From positions 22,257 through 86,256 of the forward strand of contig NZ_MQVR01000001.1 in the NCBI RefSeq assembly GCF_001907295.1: a DNA stretch of 64,000 nucleotides, given 5' to 3'. The translations under genes were made by a program, and so were the position numbers. This stretch comes from Bowdeniella nasicola (GTDB lineage Bacteria > Actinomycetota > Actinomycetes > Actinomycetales > Actinomycetaceae). Positions 46,335 through 55,539 of the stretch are shown here, piece by piece. Numbering within the stretch: position 1 is the stretch's first letter; each line of letters opens with the position of its first letter. The notes under the pieces are model-generated. The model searched no databases. It was not told where the DNA came from and worked only from the letters and a program-made list of their open reading frames with translations.

Positions 46335-46341
46335 CGCTTCG

Positions 46342-47844
46342 ATGACTCCCACGACTTTTTCCGTGCGCACCCTTGGGTGCCAGATGAACGTGCACGACTC
46401 GGAACGGATGGCTGGCCTGCTGCTTGATGCCGGTTACGTTCCGGTCGCCGACGTGCCCGAAGCCGCCGCCCGCGCGACCGAGGCGGGGGACCAGGGTGCG
46501 GACATCGTCGTCGTCAACACGTGTTCGGTGCGGGAAAACGCTGCCACCCGCCTGTTTGGCAACCTCGGCCAGCTCGCCGCGGTCAAGCGCGAGCGGCCCG
46601 GCATGCAGATCGCGGTCGGCGGGTGTCTCGCCCAGCAGATGCGCGAGGATATCGTCGCGAAGGCGCCGTGGGTCGACGTTGTGTTCGGTACGCACAACAT
46701 CGACGTGCTGCCGGTCCTGCTCGAGCGGGCGCGGCACAATAATGCGGCCGCCGTCGAAATCGAGGAGTCGCTCAAAGTTTTTCCGTCGACGCTTCCCACG
46801 AAGCGCGATAACCCGTACGCCGCGTGGGTGTCGATCTCGGTCGGCTGCAACAACACGTGCACGTTCTGCATCGTGCCCTCGCTGCGCGGCAAGGAGCGCG
46901 ACCGTCGGCCCGGCGAGATCCTCGCCGAGATTCAGGCCGTCGTCGACGCGGGCGCGATCGAGGTGACGCTGCTCGGACAGAACGTCAACTCCTACGGCGT
47001 CGGCTTCGGTGATCGCCAGGCGTTCGCGAAGCTGCTGCGCGCGTGCGGTGAGATCAAGGGCCTGGAGCGGGTGCGCTTCACGTCGCCCCATCCGGCCGCG
47101 TTTTCCGATGACGTCATCGACGCGATGGCCGAGACTGACAACGTCATGCCGAGCCTGCACATGCCGCTGCAGTCGGGCTCCGATGAGATCTTGCGTCAGA
47201 TGCGCCGGTCGTACCGGTCGAAAAAGTTTTTGGGGATCCTTGAGCGAGTGCGTGCTAAGATGCCCGATGCCGCGATCACGACCGACATCATCGTCGGTTT
47301 TCCGGGCGAGACGGAAGAAGACTTCCAAGCAACGCTCGATGTCGTCGAAGCCTCGCGTTTTTCCTCGGCGTTCACGTTCCAGTATTCGCCGCGCCCCGGC
47401 ACGCCCGCGGCCGACCGGACCGATCAGGTCCCGCCCGAGGTCGTCACCGAGCGCTACCAGCGCCTGATCGCGCTGCAGGATCGGATCTCGACGGAGGAAA
47501 ACGAGGCCCTCGAAGGCACCGACGCCGAGGTGCTGGTGACGAGCACGGCGGGCCGCAAGGACGGCAGCAACGACCGGATCTCCGGGCGCGCCCGCGATAA
47601 CCGACTCGTGCACGTCACGGTGCCCGAAGGTGGCGACGTGCCGCGCCCTGGCGATTTCGTCACCGCGACGGTCACGCACGGTGCCCCGCACTATCTCGTC
47701 GCCGATTCGGGCCTGACCGGTGGAACGTTCAGCGTGCGCCGCACCCGCGCCGGGGACGCCTACGAGGCCGAGCAGCGCGCGAAGGAAGCCGAGCGCGCCC
47801 GCCCGAACGCCGTCGGCCTCGGCATGCCGAGGATTCGCCGCTAG
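46342..47844 (+). CDS. miaB: tRNA-2-methylthio-N6-dimethylallyladenosine synthase
   Basis: Radical SAM methylthiotransferase acting on A37 of tRNAs after MiaA. The 500 residues have the UPF0004 domain ([14 protein letters not shown] with Cys13; further Cys in [11 protein letters not shown] and GGCLAQQ), the radical SAM motif CNNTCTFC near 169-176, and a C-terminal TRAM domain (about 380-450). A tail of 30 or so residues rich in Glu/Ala/Arg follows. The ATG at 46342 gives the normal N-terminus. miaA begins 2 bases after its stop. Confidence 0.95.
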   Translation: MTPTTFSVRTLGCQMNVHDSERMAGLLLDAGYVPVADVPEAAARATEAGDQGADIVVVNTCSVRENAATRLFGNLGQLAAVKRERPGMQIAVGGCLAQQMREDIVAKAPWVDVVFGTHNIDVLPVLLERARHNNAAAVEIEESLKVFPSTLPTKRDNPYAAWVSISVGCNNTCTFCIVPSLRGKERDRRPGEILAEIQAVVDAGAIEVTLLGQNVNSYGVGFGDRQAFAKLLRACGEIKGLERVRFTSPHPAAFSDDVIDAMAETDNVMPSLHMPLQSGSDEILRQMRRSYRSKKFLGILERVRAKMPDAAITTDIIVGFPGETEEDFQATLDVVEASRFSSAFTFQYSPRPGTPAADRTDQVPPEVVTERYQRLIALQDRISTEENEALEGTDAEVLVTSTAGRKDGSNDRISGRARDNRLVHVTVPEGGDVPRPGDFVTATVTHGAPHYLVADSGLTGGTFSVRRTRAGDAYEAEQRAKEAERARPNAVGLGMPRIRR

Positions 47845-47846
47845 TC

Positions 47847-48752
47847 ATGATCATCGCGATCGTCGGGCCTACCGCCACCGGCAAGACGGCCGCCTCCCTT
47901 GAGCTTGCGCGCGCGGTGCGCGCCGGGAAGTTGCCCGGCTACCGCGACGCCGAGATCATCAACGCCGACGCGATGCAGCTGTACCGCGGCATGGACATCG
48001 GCACCGCGAAGGTCGGCCCGGAGATCCGCGCCGAGGTCACCCACCACCAGCTCGACGTCCTCGACGTGAGCGAGGATGCGTCGGTCGCGGCCTATCAGCG
48101 CTACGCCCGTGCCGATATCGCCGCGATTAAGGCCCGCGGCAATCTGCCGATCGTCGTCGGGGGATCGGGCCTGTATGTGCGCGCGCTGCTCGACGTCATC
48201 GAATTCCCGGGCACCGATCCCGAGCTGCGCGCAGCCCTGCAGGCCGAGGCCGAGCGCGTCGGGGCCGAGGTTATGCATGCGCGCCTGGCTGCCGTCGATC
48301 CGGAATCCGCCGCGCGGCTGGAAGCGGCCAACACTCGCCGCGTGATCCGCGCGCTCGAGGTTTTCGAGCTCACCGGACGCCCGTTCTCAGCCACGATGCC
48401 GCGTCGGGAATACGTCGCACCCGCCCGCCAATTCGGCCTCATCGACGAGACCGAGCCCCTCGCCGAACGCATCGCCGCGCGCACCGAACAGATGTGGCGC
48501 GATGGCATCGTCGGCGAGACCCGCCGCCTCATCGCCGCCGACTGGGGCAAGACGGCCTCCAAAGCGACCGGCTACCCACAGTGCGAGGCCTACCTGCGCG
48601 GCGAACTGAGCGCCGACGAGGCCAAAGCCGCGATCACCCTCGCGACGAGCCAGCTCGCCCGCAAACAGCGCAGTTGGTTCCGCGCCGACCCGCGCATCAC
48701 CTGGCTCTCACCGAGCCGCGGCGGCGAGATCGTCTCTATGCTGGGGGCATGA
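47847..48752 (+). CDS. miaA: tRNA dimethylallyltransferase
   Basis: Adds the dimethylallyl group to A37 of tRNAs that read U-starting codons. The 301 residues show the P-loop IVGPTATGKTAASLELA, INADAMQLYRGMDIGTAKV, IVVGGSGLYVRALLD and RRVIRALEVFELTGRPFS, with KQRSWFRADPRITWL near the end. It is coupled to miaB upstream and its stop overlaps the next ATG as ATGA. Confidence 0.96.
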   Translation: MIIAIVGPTATGKTAASLELARAVRAGKLPGYRDAEIINADAMQLYRGMDIGTAKVGPEIRAEVTHHQLDVLDVSEDASVAAYQRYARADIAAIKARGNLPIVVGGSGLYVRALLDVIEFPGTDPELRAALQAEAERVGAEVMHARLAAVDPESAARLEAANTRRVIRALEVFELTGRPFSATMPRREYVAPARQFGLIDETEPLAERIAARTEQMWRDGIVGETRRLIAADWGKTASKATGYPQCEAYLRGELSADEAKAAITLATSQLARKQRSWFRADPRITWLSPSRGGEIVSMLGA

Positions 48753-49561
48753 GCGCCCTGCTGAAAGCCCACTGCGCCCAGCGCGACTACCTCATCGACC
48801 TGTCGGGCGGCGAGGTGCCGCCCGCCGAACGCGTCGCGGCGCTGTGCCACCGACAATCGGGCATCGGAGCCGAGGGCTACCTCCACGTTGCGACAAGCGC
48901 GACCGACCTGCACGTCACGTGCCTGAGCGATCGCGGCGTAGCGGCGTGCCCGTCCGGCAATGACCAGCTGGCGCTCGCGGCCTGCCTCGATGCCGACGCG
49001 CCGCGCACCGCGCACACCGTCGCGGGCCCGGTGACGTTCGGGCCCGATGCGCGCGGCTATCGACTCGCGCTCGGGCGCGCGATCCTGCCCGCCGGCGAGA
49101 TCGCCCAGCGCGACGGTTTCGACTGCGCCGTGACGATCACGGGGCTCGCGCATCAGCGGCCCGCCCTGTCGGTGACGGTCGCGAGCCCGCACGTCGTCAT
49201 CGCGCTACCCGACGACACGGACCTCGCGGCCCTGCCGTGGCTGGGCTCGGGCGATATCGAGATCGATCCGGCCCCGCGCGAGGGCGCCACGAGCTGCCTC
49301 GTCATCCCGTCGGCGGGTGCCTCGGGCATGCTCGGTGCGGGGGAGCTGCGCGTCATCGATCGGGAGCGTGGCGAGGTCCCGAGCAGCGTGTTCGCGGCCG
49401 GCGCGGCCGCCCATGCGCTGCGCACGTGGGCCGGTGGCGCGGGCCCCACGTTGTGGCAGATGCGCGCCTACGGCGGCGACGTGTGGGTCGAGTTCGACGG
49501 GGACGCCATCGACGTTATCGCCGCGGCGCAGGTGATCGCTGAGGTGAGCCCGCGCGGCTAG
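48749..49561 (+). CDS. DapF-like protein lacking epimerase catalytic motifs
   Basis: Occupies the conserved place of diaminopimelate epimerase after miaA and is similar in length (270 residues) and outline: KAHCAQRDYLIDL for the usual HGxxNDF start, SGIGAEGYLHVAT for GIGADG, ACPSGND (Cys67) for the CGNG site, ASPHVVIALPD for the NPH strand. The Asn of NDF and the CGNG sequence are lost. The second active-site region reads ERGEVPSSVFAAGAAAHA, with no Cys where GET-x-x-CGTG is expected. With one of two catalytic cysteines gone, racemisation is unlikely; it may be non-catalytic or have a new function. Confidence 0.75.
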   Translation: MSALLKAHCAQRDYLIDLSGGEVPPAERVAALCHRQSGIGAEGYLHVATSATDLHVTCLSDRGVAACPSGNDQLALAACLDADAPRTAHTVAGPVTFGPDARGYRLALGRAILPAGEIAQRDGFDCAVTITGLAHQRPALSVTVASPHVVIALPDDTDLAALPWLGSGDIEIDPAPREGATSCLVIPSAGASGMLGAGELRVIDRERGEVPSSVFAAGAAAHALRTWAGGAGPTLWQMRAYGGDVWVEFDGDAIDVIAAAQVIAEVSPRG

Positions 49562-50163
49562 CGGCGCGTGGCGGCGAGGATGCGGAAGCCCTTGCGCGAG
49601 GACTGCTTCTCGCAGCTCATGCCGAGCTCTTTTTCGATCCAGGCCGCGAGCGAGTCCGCGCCGAGATTCTTCGCGACGACGAGCTCCGCCAGCCCGTCGG
49701 GCGCGAGCCGCGGCAACCACGCCACGAGCAGTTCATGCAGCGCCTTCTTCCCGATGCGAATCGGCGGATTGGACCGCAGCACGTCTATCCGTTTCAGGTG
49801 GTCATCGGCGAGCGCCTGCTCCGAGGGCAGCGGGTGCACGTTCGAAAGGCCGAGCTTCTCGGCATTCGCGGCCGTGAGCTCTAAGGCGCGTTCGTTGATG
49901 TCGACGGCGAAAACCCGCGCGGCGGGCCGGCGCAGTGCCATATCGAGCGCGATCGGTCCCCAGCCGCAGCCGAGGTCAACAAAGATGCCCTTTTCGGGTA
50001 GATCGCTCGCGGCGCGCAGCAACTGCCGCGTCCCGAGATCGATATGACCGGGGGAGAACACCCCGGACGCGGTCTCGACGCTCACCTCACGGTCGGCGAG
50101 CGTCACCCGCAGAGTTTTTCGCCTCGCATCGGATGCGGGGGACTCGTCAAAATAGTGCGCCAC
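49558..50163 (-). CDS. class I SAM-dependent methyltransferase, RsmC-like small domain
   Basis: About 201 residues from the GTG at 50163, which gives the usual HYFDESPASDARRKTLRVTL start of actinomycete homologues. Motif I is VFVDLGCGWGPIALDMA-like (GIFVDLGCGWGPIAL), the acidic loop is VFAVDINERALEL, and motif IV is RSNPPIRIGKKALHEL, the NPP-type sequence of N-methyltransferases acting on guanine of rRNA. The target, probably 16S rRNA, is inferred from the family. It is convergent with the dapF-like gene and shares four bases. Confidence 0.85.
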   Translation of the reverse strand: MAHYFDESPASDARRKTLRVTLADREVSVETASGVFSPGHIDLGTRQLLRAASDLPEKGIFVDLGCGWGPIALDMALRRPAARVFAVDINERALELTAANAEKLGLSNVHPLPSEQALADDHLKRIDVLRSNPPIRIGKKALHELLVAWLPRLAPDGLAELVVAKNLGADSLAAWIEKELGMSCEKQSSRKGFRILAATRR

Positions 50164-50257
50164 GCCTTCATGGTCACACCCTCCTACGCCGAGCGCAAAA
50201 AGAAGGCGACGAGCGCGGTAAAAGATGGGAAACTTGGCTGAGATACGGAAGGACACT

Positions 50258-51721
50258 ATGGCCCACCACGATGATCGCACGGAGGACGTCGTCGCCCGAG
50301 TCCTCGCCCGCGCGGCCGCATCTTTGCAGACCGAGGACACCGACGAGACCGAACTTGCCGGTGACACCCTCGCGCAGGATGAGCGCTCCGCGTTGCGACG
50401 AGTGGCAGGGCTGTCGACCGAACTCCAAGACGTTACCGAAGTCGAATACCGCCAGCTGCGCCTCGAGCAGGTCGTGCTCGTCGGGATTTATGAGTCGAAC
50501 GCGAAAGAGGCCGAGGTCTCCCTTGCCGAGCTCGCGGCGCTCGCCGAGACCGCCGGTTCCACCGTGCTCGACGGGCTGCTGCAGCGCCGCGCGATGCCGG
50601 ATCCGGCGACGTTCCTCGGCTCCGGCAAGGCCAAGGAACTCGCAGATCTCGTCGCCCAGCTCGGCGCCGATACCGTCATCGTCGATACCGAACTCGCCCC
50701 GTCCCAGCGCCGTGGCCTGGAAGACGTCGTCAAGGTCAAGGTCGTCGACCGCACGGCGCTGATCCTCGACATTTTCGCCCAGCACGCGAAGTCCAAAGAG
50801 GGCAAGGCCCAGGTCGAGCTCGCCCAGCTGGAATACCTCCTGCCGCGCCTGCGTGGCTGGGGTGAGTCGATGTCCCGCCAGGCCGGCGGCCGCGCCGCCT
50901 CCGGTGAAGGCATTGGCTCGCGCGGTCCCGGTGAAACGAAGATCGAACTTGACCGCCGCCGCATCCGCACCCGCATGGCAAAGCTGCGCCGCGATATCGC
51001 GAACATGGCGCCCGCACGCGAGACGAAGCGCTCCTCGCGCCGCCGCGGCCACGTGCCGTCGGTCGCGATCGCGGGCTACACGAACGCCGGAAAGTCGGCG
51101 CTGCTCAACCGCCTGACGGGCGCGGGCGTGCTCGTCCAAAACCAGCTGTTCGCGACGCTCGACCCGACGGTGCGCCGCGCCGAGACCCCCGACGGCCGCA
51201 CCTACACGATCGCCGACACGGTCGGCTTCGTGCGCAACCTGCCGCACCAGCTCGTCGAGGCGTTCCGTTCCACACTCGAAGAGGTCGGCCTCGCCGACGT
51301 CATCGTCCACGTCTTCGACGCCGCCCACCCCGACCCGCTCGCGCAGGTCCAGGCTGTCAACGACGTGATCCGCGAGATCGAGGGCGCGAGCGATATCCCG
51401 ACGATCATCGTCGGCAACAAGATCGACCTCCTCGATGCGACGACCCAGCTGACGTTGCGCTCCGCCTTCCCCGGCATTGTCCTCGTCTCCGCCCGCACCG
51501 GCGAGGGGCTCGACGAACTGCGCGAGGCGATCGCGGCCAAGCTGCCGTTCCCCGACGTCGACATCGACGTCACCGTGCCCTACACGCGCGGCGACCTCGT
51601 CTCCCAGATGCACGCCGATGGCGAGATCGACACGCTCGAGCACACCGACGCGGGCACCCACATCGTGGGACGCGCCCACCAGGAACTCGCGCACGCACTT
51701 AACGACGTCGCCGTTCGATGA
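50258..51721 (+). CDS. hflX: ribosome-associated GTPase HflX
   Basis: GTPase that splits stalled ribosomes. The 487 residues from ATG 50258 (CGGAAGGA upstream) have the N-terminal HflX domain, with DTVIVDTELAPSQRRGLED, LQVELAQLEYLLPRLRG-like QVELAQLEYLLPRLRGWGE, GPGETKIELDRRRI, and the G domain with G1 GYTNAGKSALLN, G3 DTVGFVRNLPHQLVEAF and G4 NKIDL. An in-frame ATG at 50225 would add 11 residues. Its TGA overlaps the dinG ATG. Confidence 0.95.
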   Translation: MAHHDDRTEDVVARVLARAAASLQTEDTDETELAGDTLAQDERSALRRVAGLSTELQDVTEVEYRQLRLEQVVLVGIYESNAKEAEVSLAELAALAETAGSTVLDGLLQRRAMPDPATFLGSGKAKELADLVAQLGADTVIVDTELAPSQRRGLEDVVKVKVVDRTALILDIFAQHAKSKEGKAQVELAQLEYLLPRLRGWGESMSRQAGGRAASGEGIGSRGPGETKIELDRRRIRTRMAKLRRDIANMAPARETKRSSRRRGHVPSVAIAGYTNAGKSALLNRLTGAGVLVQNQLFATLDPTVRRAETPDGRTYTIADTVGFVRNLPHQLVEAFRSTLEEVGLADVIVHVFDAAHPDPLAQVQAVNDVIREIEGASDIPTIIVGNKIDLLDATTQLTLRSAFPGIVLVSARTGEGLDELREAIAAKLPFPDVDIDVTVPYTRGDLVSQMHADGEIDTLEHTDAGTHIVGRAHQELAHALNDVAVR

Positions 51722-53676
51722 CGGGCGCGGACTCACGCGCGCAGCGCTCCCTTAACCGCGCGGTCGAATCGCTCGGCGGGGTGCCCCGCGAGGGCCAGAT
51801 CCAGATGGTCGAGCGCGTCAGGCAGACGCTCGCCGAAGGCGATCTCGCGCTCATTCAGGCGGGCACCGGCACGGGTAAGTCGCTCGGCTACCTCATCCCG
51901 GCGCTCACCGCTCTCGCCAGCGGTGACGTGAACCGCGTCGTCGTCTCGACGGCAACGCTTGCCCTGCAGCGCCAGATCCTCATCAAGGACGCCCCGACCG
52001 CCCTCGCAGCCGTCGCCGCGCAGACCGATACACGGTTGAAGGTCGCGCTGCTCAAGGGCTGGCACCACTACCTGTGCAAGAACAAGCTCGCGGGCGGCTA
52101 CCCAGACGAGGGCGAGACCCTCTTCGAGGCCTCCGATACCGCCGCCGCGCTCGGCACCCTCGGCGAGCAGGTCATGCGCCTGCGCGAATTCGCCGACGAG
52201 ACCGACACGGGCGACCGCGACGACGTCAGCCCCGGCGTGCACGACCGCGCCTGGCGGCAGGTCTCCGTCACCCGCAACGAGTGCCTCGGCGCGCGCTGCC
52301 AGTTTGCCGAAGACTGCTTCGCCTTCGCCGCCCGCGCCCGCGCGGGCGAATCAGACCTCCTCGTCACGAACCACACGCTGCTCGGCATCCAGGCCGCGAG
52401 CGAGGTCCCGGTCCTGCCCGACTTCGATGCCCTCATCGTCGACGAGGCCCACGATCTCGCCGACCGCGTCACCGCCGCGGGCGCACTGCAACTCTCCGGC
52501 GGCATGCTCACCCGGCTGCTGCGCGTCGTGAGCCGCGAATTCCCCTCCGTCGACCTCGACGAGGCCGTAGCCGCGTTATCGGAAGCGCTGGAGGAGGCCC
52601 CGACGGGCCGCATTACCGCACTGACGGCCGCACTGCAGGACGCCTTCATCCTGCTCGGCAACGCGGCGAGCGCGGCCGTGGAGGCGAACAAGAACGCCAA
52701 GGGGAAGGACACCGACGCGGGCTCGCGCGCCCAAGCGAAGGCCGCCCTGCTCGAGCTACAGGGCGCGGCCGTGCGCCTGCTATCGGGCACGATCCCGACG
52801 GGCGAGGACGTCGCATGGATCGACCGTGGCCGCGACGGAACCGAGCCGCCGATCCTCAAGGTCGCCCCGCTCGACGTCGCCCCGCTCATCGCGAACGAGC
52901 TCCTCGCCGAACGCGCCGCCGTCCTCACCTCCGCCACGCTCGCGCTCGGCGGCAGTTTCGCCGCATCCAAGGCGAAGGTCGGCGCGCACCTGCTGGCCGA
53001 TACGACCGTCAACGAGATCGACGTCGGCTCCCCGTTCACCTACGCGAAGCAGGGGATCCTCTATATCGCCTCCGACATGCCCGAACCCAGCCGCGACGGC
53101 ATCGCCGAAGAAGCCCTCGACACGTTCGCCGAGCTAGTCATGGCCGCCGGCGGGCGCACGCTTGGCCTGTTCTCCTCGCGCCGCGGCGCCGAGCGCACCG
53201 CCGAGCGGCTGCGCGTGAGCGTCGATACGCCGGTCTACGTCCAGGGCGAGGATCAGCTGTCCCAGCTCGTCGACGATTTCCTCGCCGACGAGTCCGCGAC
53301 GCTGCTCGGCACGCTCACGCTGTGGCAGGGCGTCGACGCCCCGGGCGATACCTGCCGCCTCGTCGTCATCGACCGGATCCCGTTCCCGCGGCCAACCGAC
53401 CCGATGACCGAGGCTCGAAATGAGCTCGCGACGAAGCGGCGCCAAAACTCGTTCATGGAGGTCTCGGCGAATCACGCGGCGCTGCTGCTGGCGCAGGGCG
53501 CGGGTCGGCTCATTCGTTCGAGCACGGATCGCGGCGTCGTCGCGGTTCTTGACCCGCGGCTGCGCACGAAGCGCTACGGCACCTACCTGCTGCGCTCGAT
53601 GCCGCCGATGTGGCCGACGGAGGAGAAGAAGGTCGCGATCGACGCGCTGACGCGCCTGCGCGACGCGAATACCTAG
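51718..53676 (+). CDS. dinG: DinG-family ATP-dependent helicase
   Basis: XPD/DinG superfamily 2 helicase, 652 residues. Walker A is [16 protein letters not shown] near 45, the DEAH box is [12 protein letters not shown]. Between them four cysteines (in [20 protein letters not shown] and DCFAFA) form the expected iron-sulfur cluster. The C-terminal motor has [20 protein letters not shown] and QGAGRLIRS. It is coupled to hflX and shares its last bases with lexA. Confidence 0.92.
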   Translation: MTGADSRAQRSLNRAVESLGGVPREGQIQMVERVRQTLAEGDLALIQAGTGTGKSLGYLIPALTALASGDVNRVVVSTATLALQRQILIKDAPTALAAVAAQTDTRLKVALLKGWHHYLCKNKLAGGYPDEGETLFEASDTAAALGTLGEQVMRLREFADETDTGDRDDVSPGVHDRAWRQVSVTRNECLGARCQFAEDCFAFAARARAGESDLLVTNHTLLGIQAASEVPVLPDFDALIVDEAHDLADRVTAAGALQLSGGMLTRLLRVVSREFPSVDLDEAVAALSEALEEAPTGRITALTAALQDAFILLGNAASAAVEANKNAKGKDTDAGSRAQAKAALLELQGAAVRLLSGTIPTGEDVAWIDRGRDGTEPPILKVAPLDVAPLIANELLAERAAVLTSATLALGGSFAASKAKVGAHLLADTTVNEIDVGSPFTYAKQGILYIASDMPEPSRDGIAEEALDTFAELVMAAGGRTLGLFSSRRGAERTAERLRVSVDTPVYVQGEDQLSQLVDDFLADESATLLGTLTLWQGVDAPGDTCRLVVIDRIPFPRPTDPMTEARNELATKRRQNSFMEVSANHAALLLAQGAGRLIRSSTDRGVVAVLDPRLRTKRYGTYLLRSMPPMWPTEEKKVAIDALTRLRDANT

Positions 53677-54386
53677 AGGGCACGCAGGACGGAGACGACC
53701 TTGCCGATGATCGTCGCCTCATCGCCCCAGATCGGCGTATAGGCGGAGTTCGCGGGCATGAGCCACTGGTGGCCGTCCTTGCGTCGCAACGTCTTGACCG
53801 TGGCCTCGCCGTCGATCATCGCGGCGACGATCTGGCCGTTCTCCGCATCGTCCTGCTGCCGCACGACGACCCAGTCGCCATCGCAGATCGCGGCATCGAT
53901 CATCGAATCGCCCTTGACCTCGAGCATGAACAGCTCGCCGGTGCCGACGAGCTGCGTCGGCAGGGTAAAGACGTCTTCGACCATCTGATCTGCGAGGATC
54001 GGGCCGCCCGCGGCGATGCGCCCCACGAGCGGGACGGGCGTCGTCTCGATGCTCGCCTCGCCAAGGAAATCGATCGCGGCCTGCTGTGCGCGATACTGAG
54101 CGCGTGCCTGCGTGATCGGCGTGGGCTCGGCCGGCGCCTCATGCGTGATCCCGAGGACCTCATAGGTGGACTCATCGATGACGATCGCGCGCGGCGACTT
54201 CGGGTCGCGGCGGATATAGCCCTTGGATTCGAGCACCTCGAGCTGATGCTTGACCGACGATGGGGACGCGAGGCCAACGCCGCTCGCGATCTCGCGCATC
54301 GTGGGAGAGTAGCCGCGCTCGGCGACCGACGTCGCGATCGTGCGCAGGATCTGAGCCTGCCGATCCGTCAGCTTGCTCTCGCTCAT
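53673..54386 (-). CDS. lexA: LexA repressor
   Basis: SOS master repressor, 237 residues. The N-terminal winged helix (1-65) has [16 protein letters not shown] and [19 protein letters not shown]. The C-terminal autoprotease has the Ala126-Gly127 cleavage site in [11 protein letters not shown], nucleophile Ser161 in [10 protein letters not shown] and Lys198 in EATVKTL. A linker of about 35 residues separates them. ATG 54386 has AAAGGA upstream. Divergent from the LysM gene, with LexA boxes between them. Confidence 0.96.
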   Translation of the reverse strand: MSESKLTDRQAQILRTIATSVAERGYSPTMREIASGVGLASPSSVKHQLEVLESKGYIRRDPKSPRAIVIDESTYEVLGITHEAPAEPTPITQARAQYRAQQAAIDFLGEASIETTPVPLVGRIAAGGPILADQMVEDVFTLPTQLVGTGELFMLEVKGDSMIDAAICDGDWVVVRQQDDAENGQIVAAMIDGEATVKTLRRKDGHQWLMPANSAYTPIWGDEATIIGKVVSVLRAL

Positions 54387-54460
54387 GTTCGAATCCTTTG
54401 TTCGCCGTGTCGTACCTGCCCGATTAACTGTCTTCAGCGTAGAGCTACGCGAGGCGAATC

Positions 54461-54476
54461 TCAAACATTCGTTCGA
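54461..54476. promoter_or_regulatory. LexA operator on the lexA side
   Basis: TCAAACATTCGTTCGA differs from TCGAAC-N4-GTTCGA at one base. It lies 75 bases upstream of the lexA ATG and is the natural autoregulatory site. Confidence 0.7.
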
Positions 54477-54513
54477 GCGTGTCTCGACATTGACCGCACA
54501 CTCGTTCTACAAT

Positions 54514-54529
54514 AAGAACAGATGTTCGA
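54514..54529. promoter_or_regulatory. LexA operator, distal to the LysM gene
   Basis: AAGAACAGATGTTCGA has one perfect half-site (GTTCGA) and one with two mismatches to TCGAAC-N4-GTTCGA. It abuts the next box, sharing one base, so dimers would bind side by side. A TACAAT at 54508-54513 could be a -10 element. Confidence 0.55.
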
Positions 54530-54544
54530 CGAACGCCCGTTCGT
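54529..54544. promoter_or_regulatory. LexA operator, proximal to the LysM gene
   Basis: ACGAACGCCCGTTCGT is a perfect palindrome matching the core CGAAC-N4-GTTCG. It ends 15 bases before the LysM gene start and just before the ribosome binding site AAAGGA, so LexA should tightly repress that gene. Confidence 0.8.
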
Positions 54545-54559
54545 GAAAGGAATGCTGAC

Positions 54560-55009
54560 ATGACTGCTCTTCCCCTCGCAGCTCTTGACGAACTCCGCGA
54601 TACCCGCGTGTTTCGCATTGTCGGTGGCACCGATGTAGAAGGCGGGCGTCCGGCTCGCCGTACTCCCGTCGTGCCAGCTTCCGCGACGGTTATCCCGCTG
54701 CCGGTCGCGGCACCGGCCGCCGCTAGCTCGGTCTCGACGAAGGCTGTGCGCGCCGTGGTGGGCTGGGCGTTCGCCGCGGCCCTCGTTATCGGCGGCGCCG
54801 CCGGTGTCGCCTCGGCCCTCAACCCCGCGCCCGCGGCCTCCGACGCCGTCGTCACGGTGGCGGCAGGGGACTCCCTGTGGTCGATCGCCGAGACCCACGG
54901 CGCTGGCACGAACACCCGCGATTACGTGGCGGCCCTCATCGCGGTGAACGGACTGTCATCTGCGACCATTCACGAAGGTCAGGCGCTGACCCTTCCGAAG
55001 TTGCCTTAA
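54560..55009 (+). CDS. SOS-linked LysM membrane protein, ChiZ/DivS/YneA-like
   Basis: The 149 residues have a cytoplasmic N-terminus (about 65), one membrane helix (66-86, AVVGWAFAAALVIGGAAGV) and an extracellular LysM domain (about 98-146, VTVAAGDSLWSIAETHG to IHEGQALTLPKL). Proteins of this design beside lexA, such as mycobacterial Rv2719c (ChiZ) and Bacillus YneA, delay division after DNA damage. The gene is preceded by LexA boxes and AAAGGA, in line with SOS induction. The division role is by analogy. Confidence 0.85.
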   Translation: MTALPLAALDELRDTRVFRIVGGTDVEGGRPARRTPVVPASATVIPLPVAAPAAASSVSTKAVRAVVGWAFAAALVIGGAAGVASALNPAPAASDAVVTVAAGDSLWSIAETHGAGTNTRDYVAALIAVNGLSSATIHEGQALTLPKLP

Positions 55010-55083
55010 TCTCCGCTTCCCTCTACCGTGTCAGCACCACTATTTTGCTGAAGTGACCGCCTCGGGCGGTGGAGGGAAGCGCA

Positions 55084-55539
55084 ATGATCTGCCCCTTTTG
55101 TCGTCACGAGGACTCCAAAGTCGTGGACTCCCGGACGGCTGACGACGGCTCATCAATCCGCCGCCGGCGTGAATGTCTCGCCTGCCAGCGTCGCTTCACC
55201 ACCATGGAGACCACGAGCCTGCTGATCTCCAAGCGCTCCGGAGTGACCGAACCCTTCTCCCGTGACAAGGTCATGTCCGGCGTACGCAAGGCCTGCCAGG
55301 GCCGGCCCGTGACAGGCGATCAGCTCGCACTGCTCGCCGAAAAGGTCGAAGACCAGGTCCGCTCGCTCGGCCAGGGCGTCGTCCCCGCCTTCGAGGTGGG
55401 ACGCGCAATCCTCGCGCCGCTGCGCGAACTCGACGAAGTCGCCTACCTGCGCTTCGCTTCCGTCTACCTCGGCTTCAACTCGCTCGAAGACTTCGAGCGC
55501 GCGATCGCCGAACTGCGTCAGGACCGCGCCGAGCGCTAG
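55084..55539 (+). CDS. nrdR: transcriptional repressor NrdR
   Basis: Represses ribonucleotide reductase genes in response to nucleotide levels. The 151 residues have a zinc ribbon (Cys3, Cys6, Cys31, Cys34 in [16 protein letters not shown] and [12 protein letters not shown]) and an ATP-cone domain (about 46-136, with [19 protein letters not shown]). The ATG at 55084 follows GGAGGGA and yields the normal N-terminus. No nrd genes lie in the window. lexA-LysM-nrdR order is common in actinomycetes. Confidence 0.95.
   Translation: MICPFCRHEDSKVVDSRTADDGSSIRRRRECLACQRRFTTMETTSLLISKRSGVTEPFSRDKVMSGVRKACQGRPVTGDQLALLAEKVEDQVRSLGQGVVPAFEVGRAILAPLRELDEVAYLRFASVYLGFNSLEDFERAIAELRQDRAER

Noticed and set aside
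46246..47691. Upstream extension of the modular gene, antisense to miaB
   Set aside because: The frame stays open by base composition only. The ATG at 46245 has a ribosome binding site and the antisense part has no domain-like sequence.
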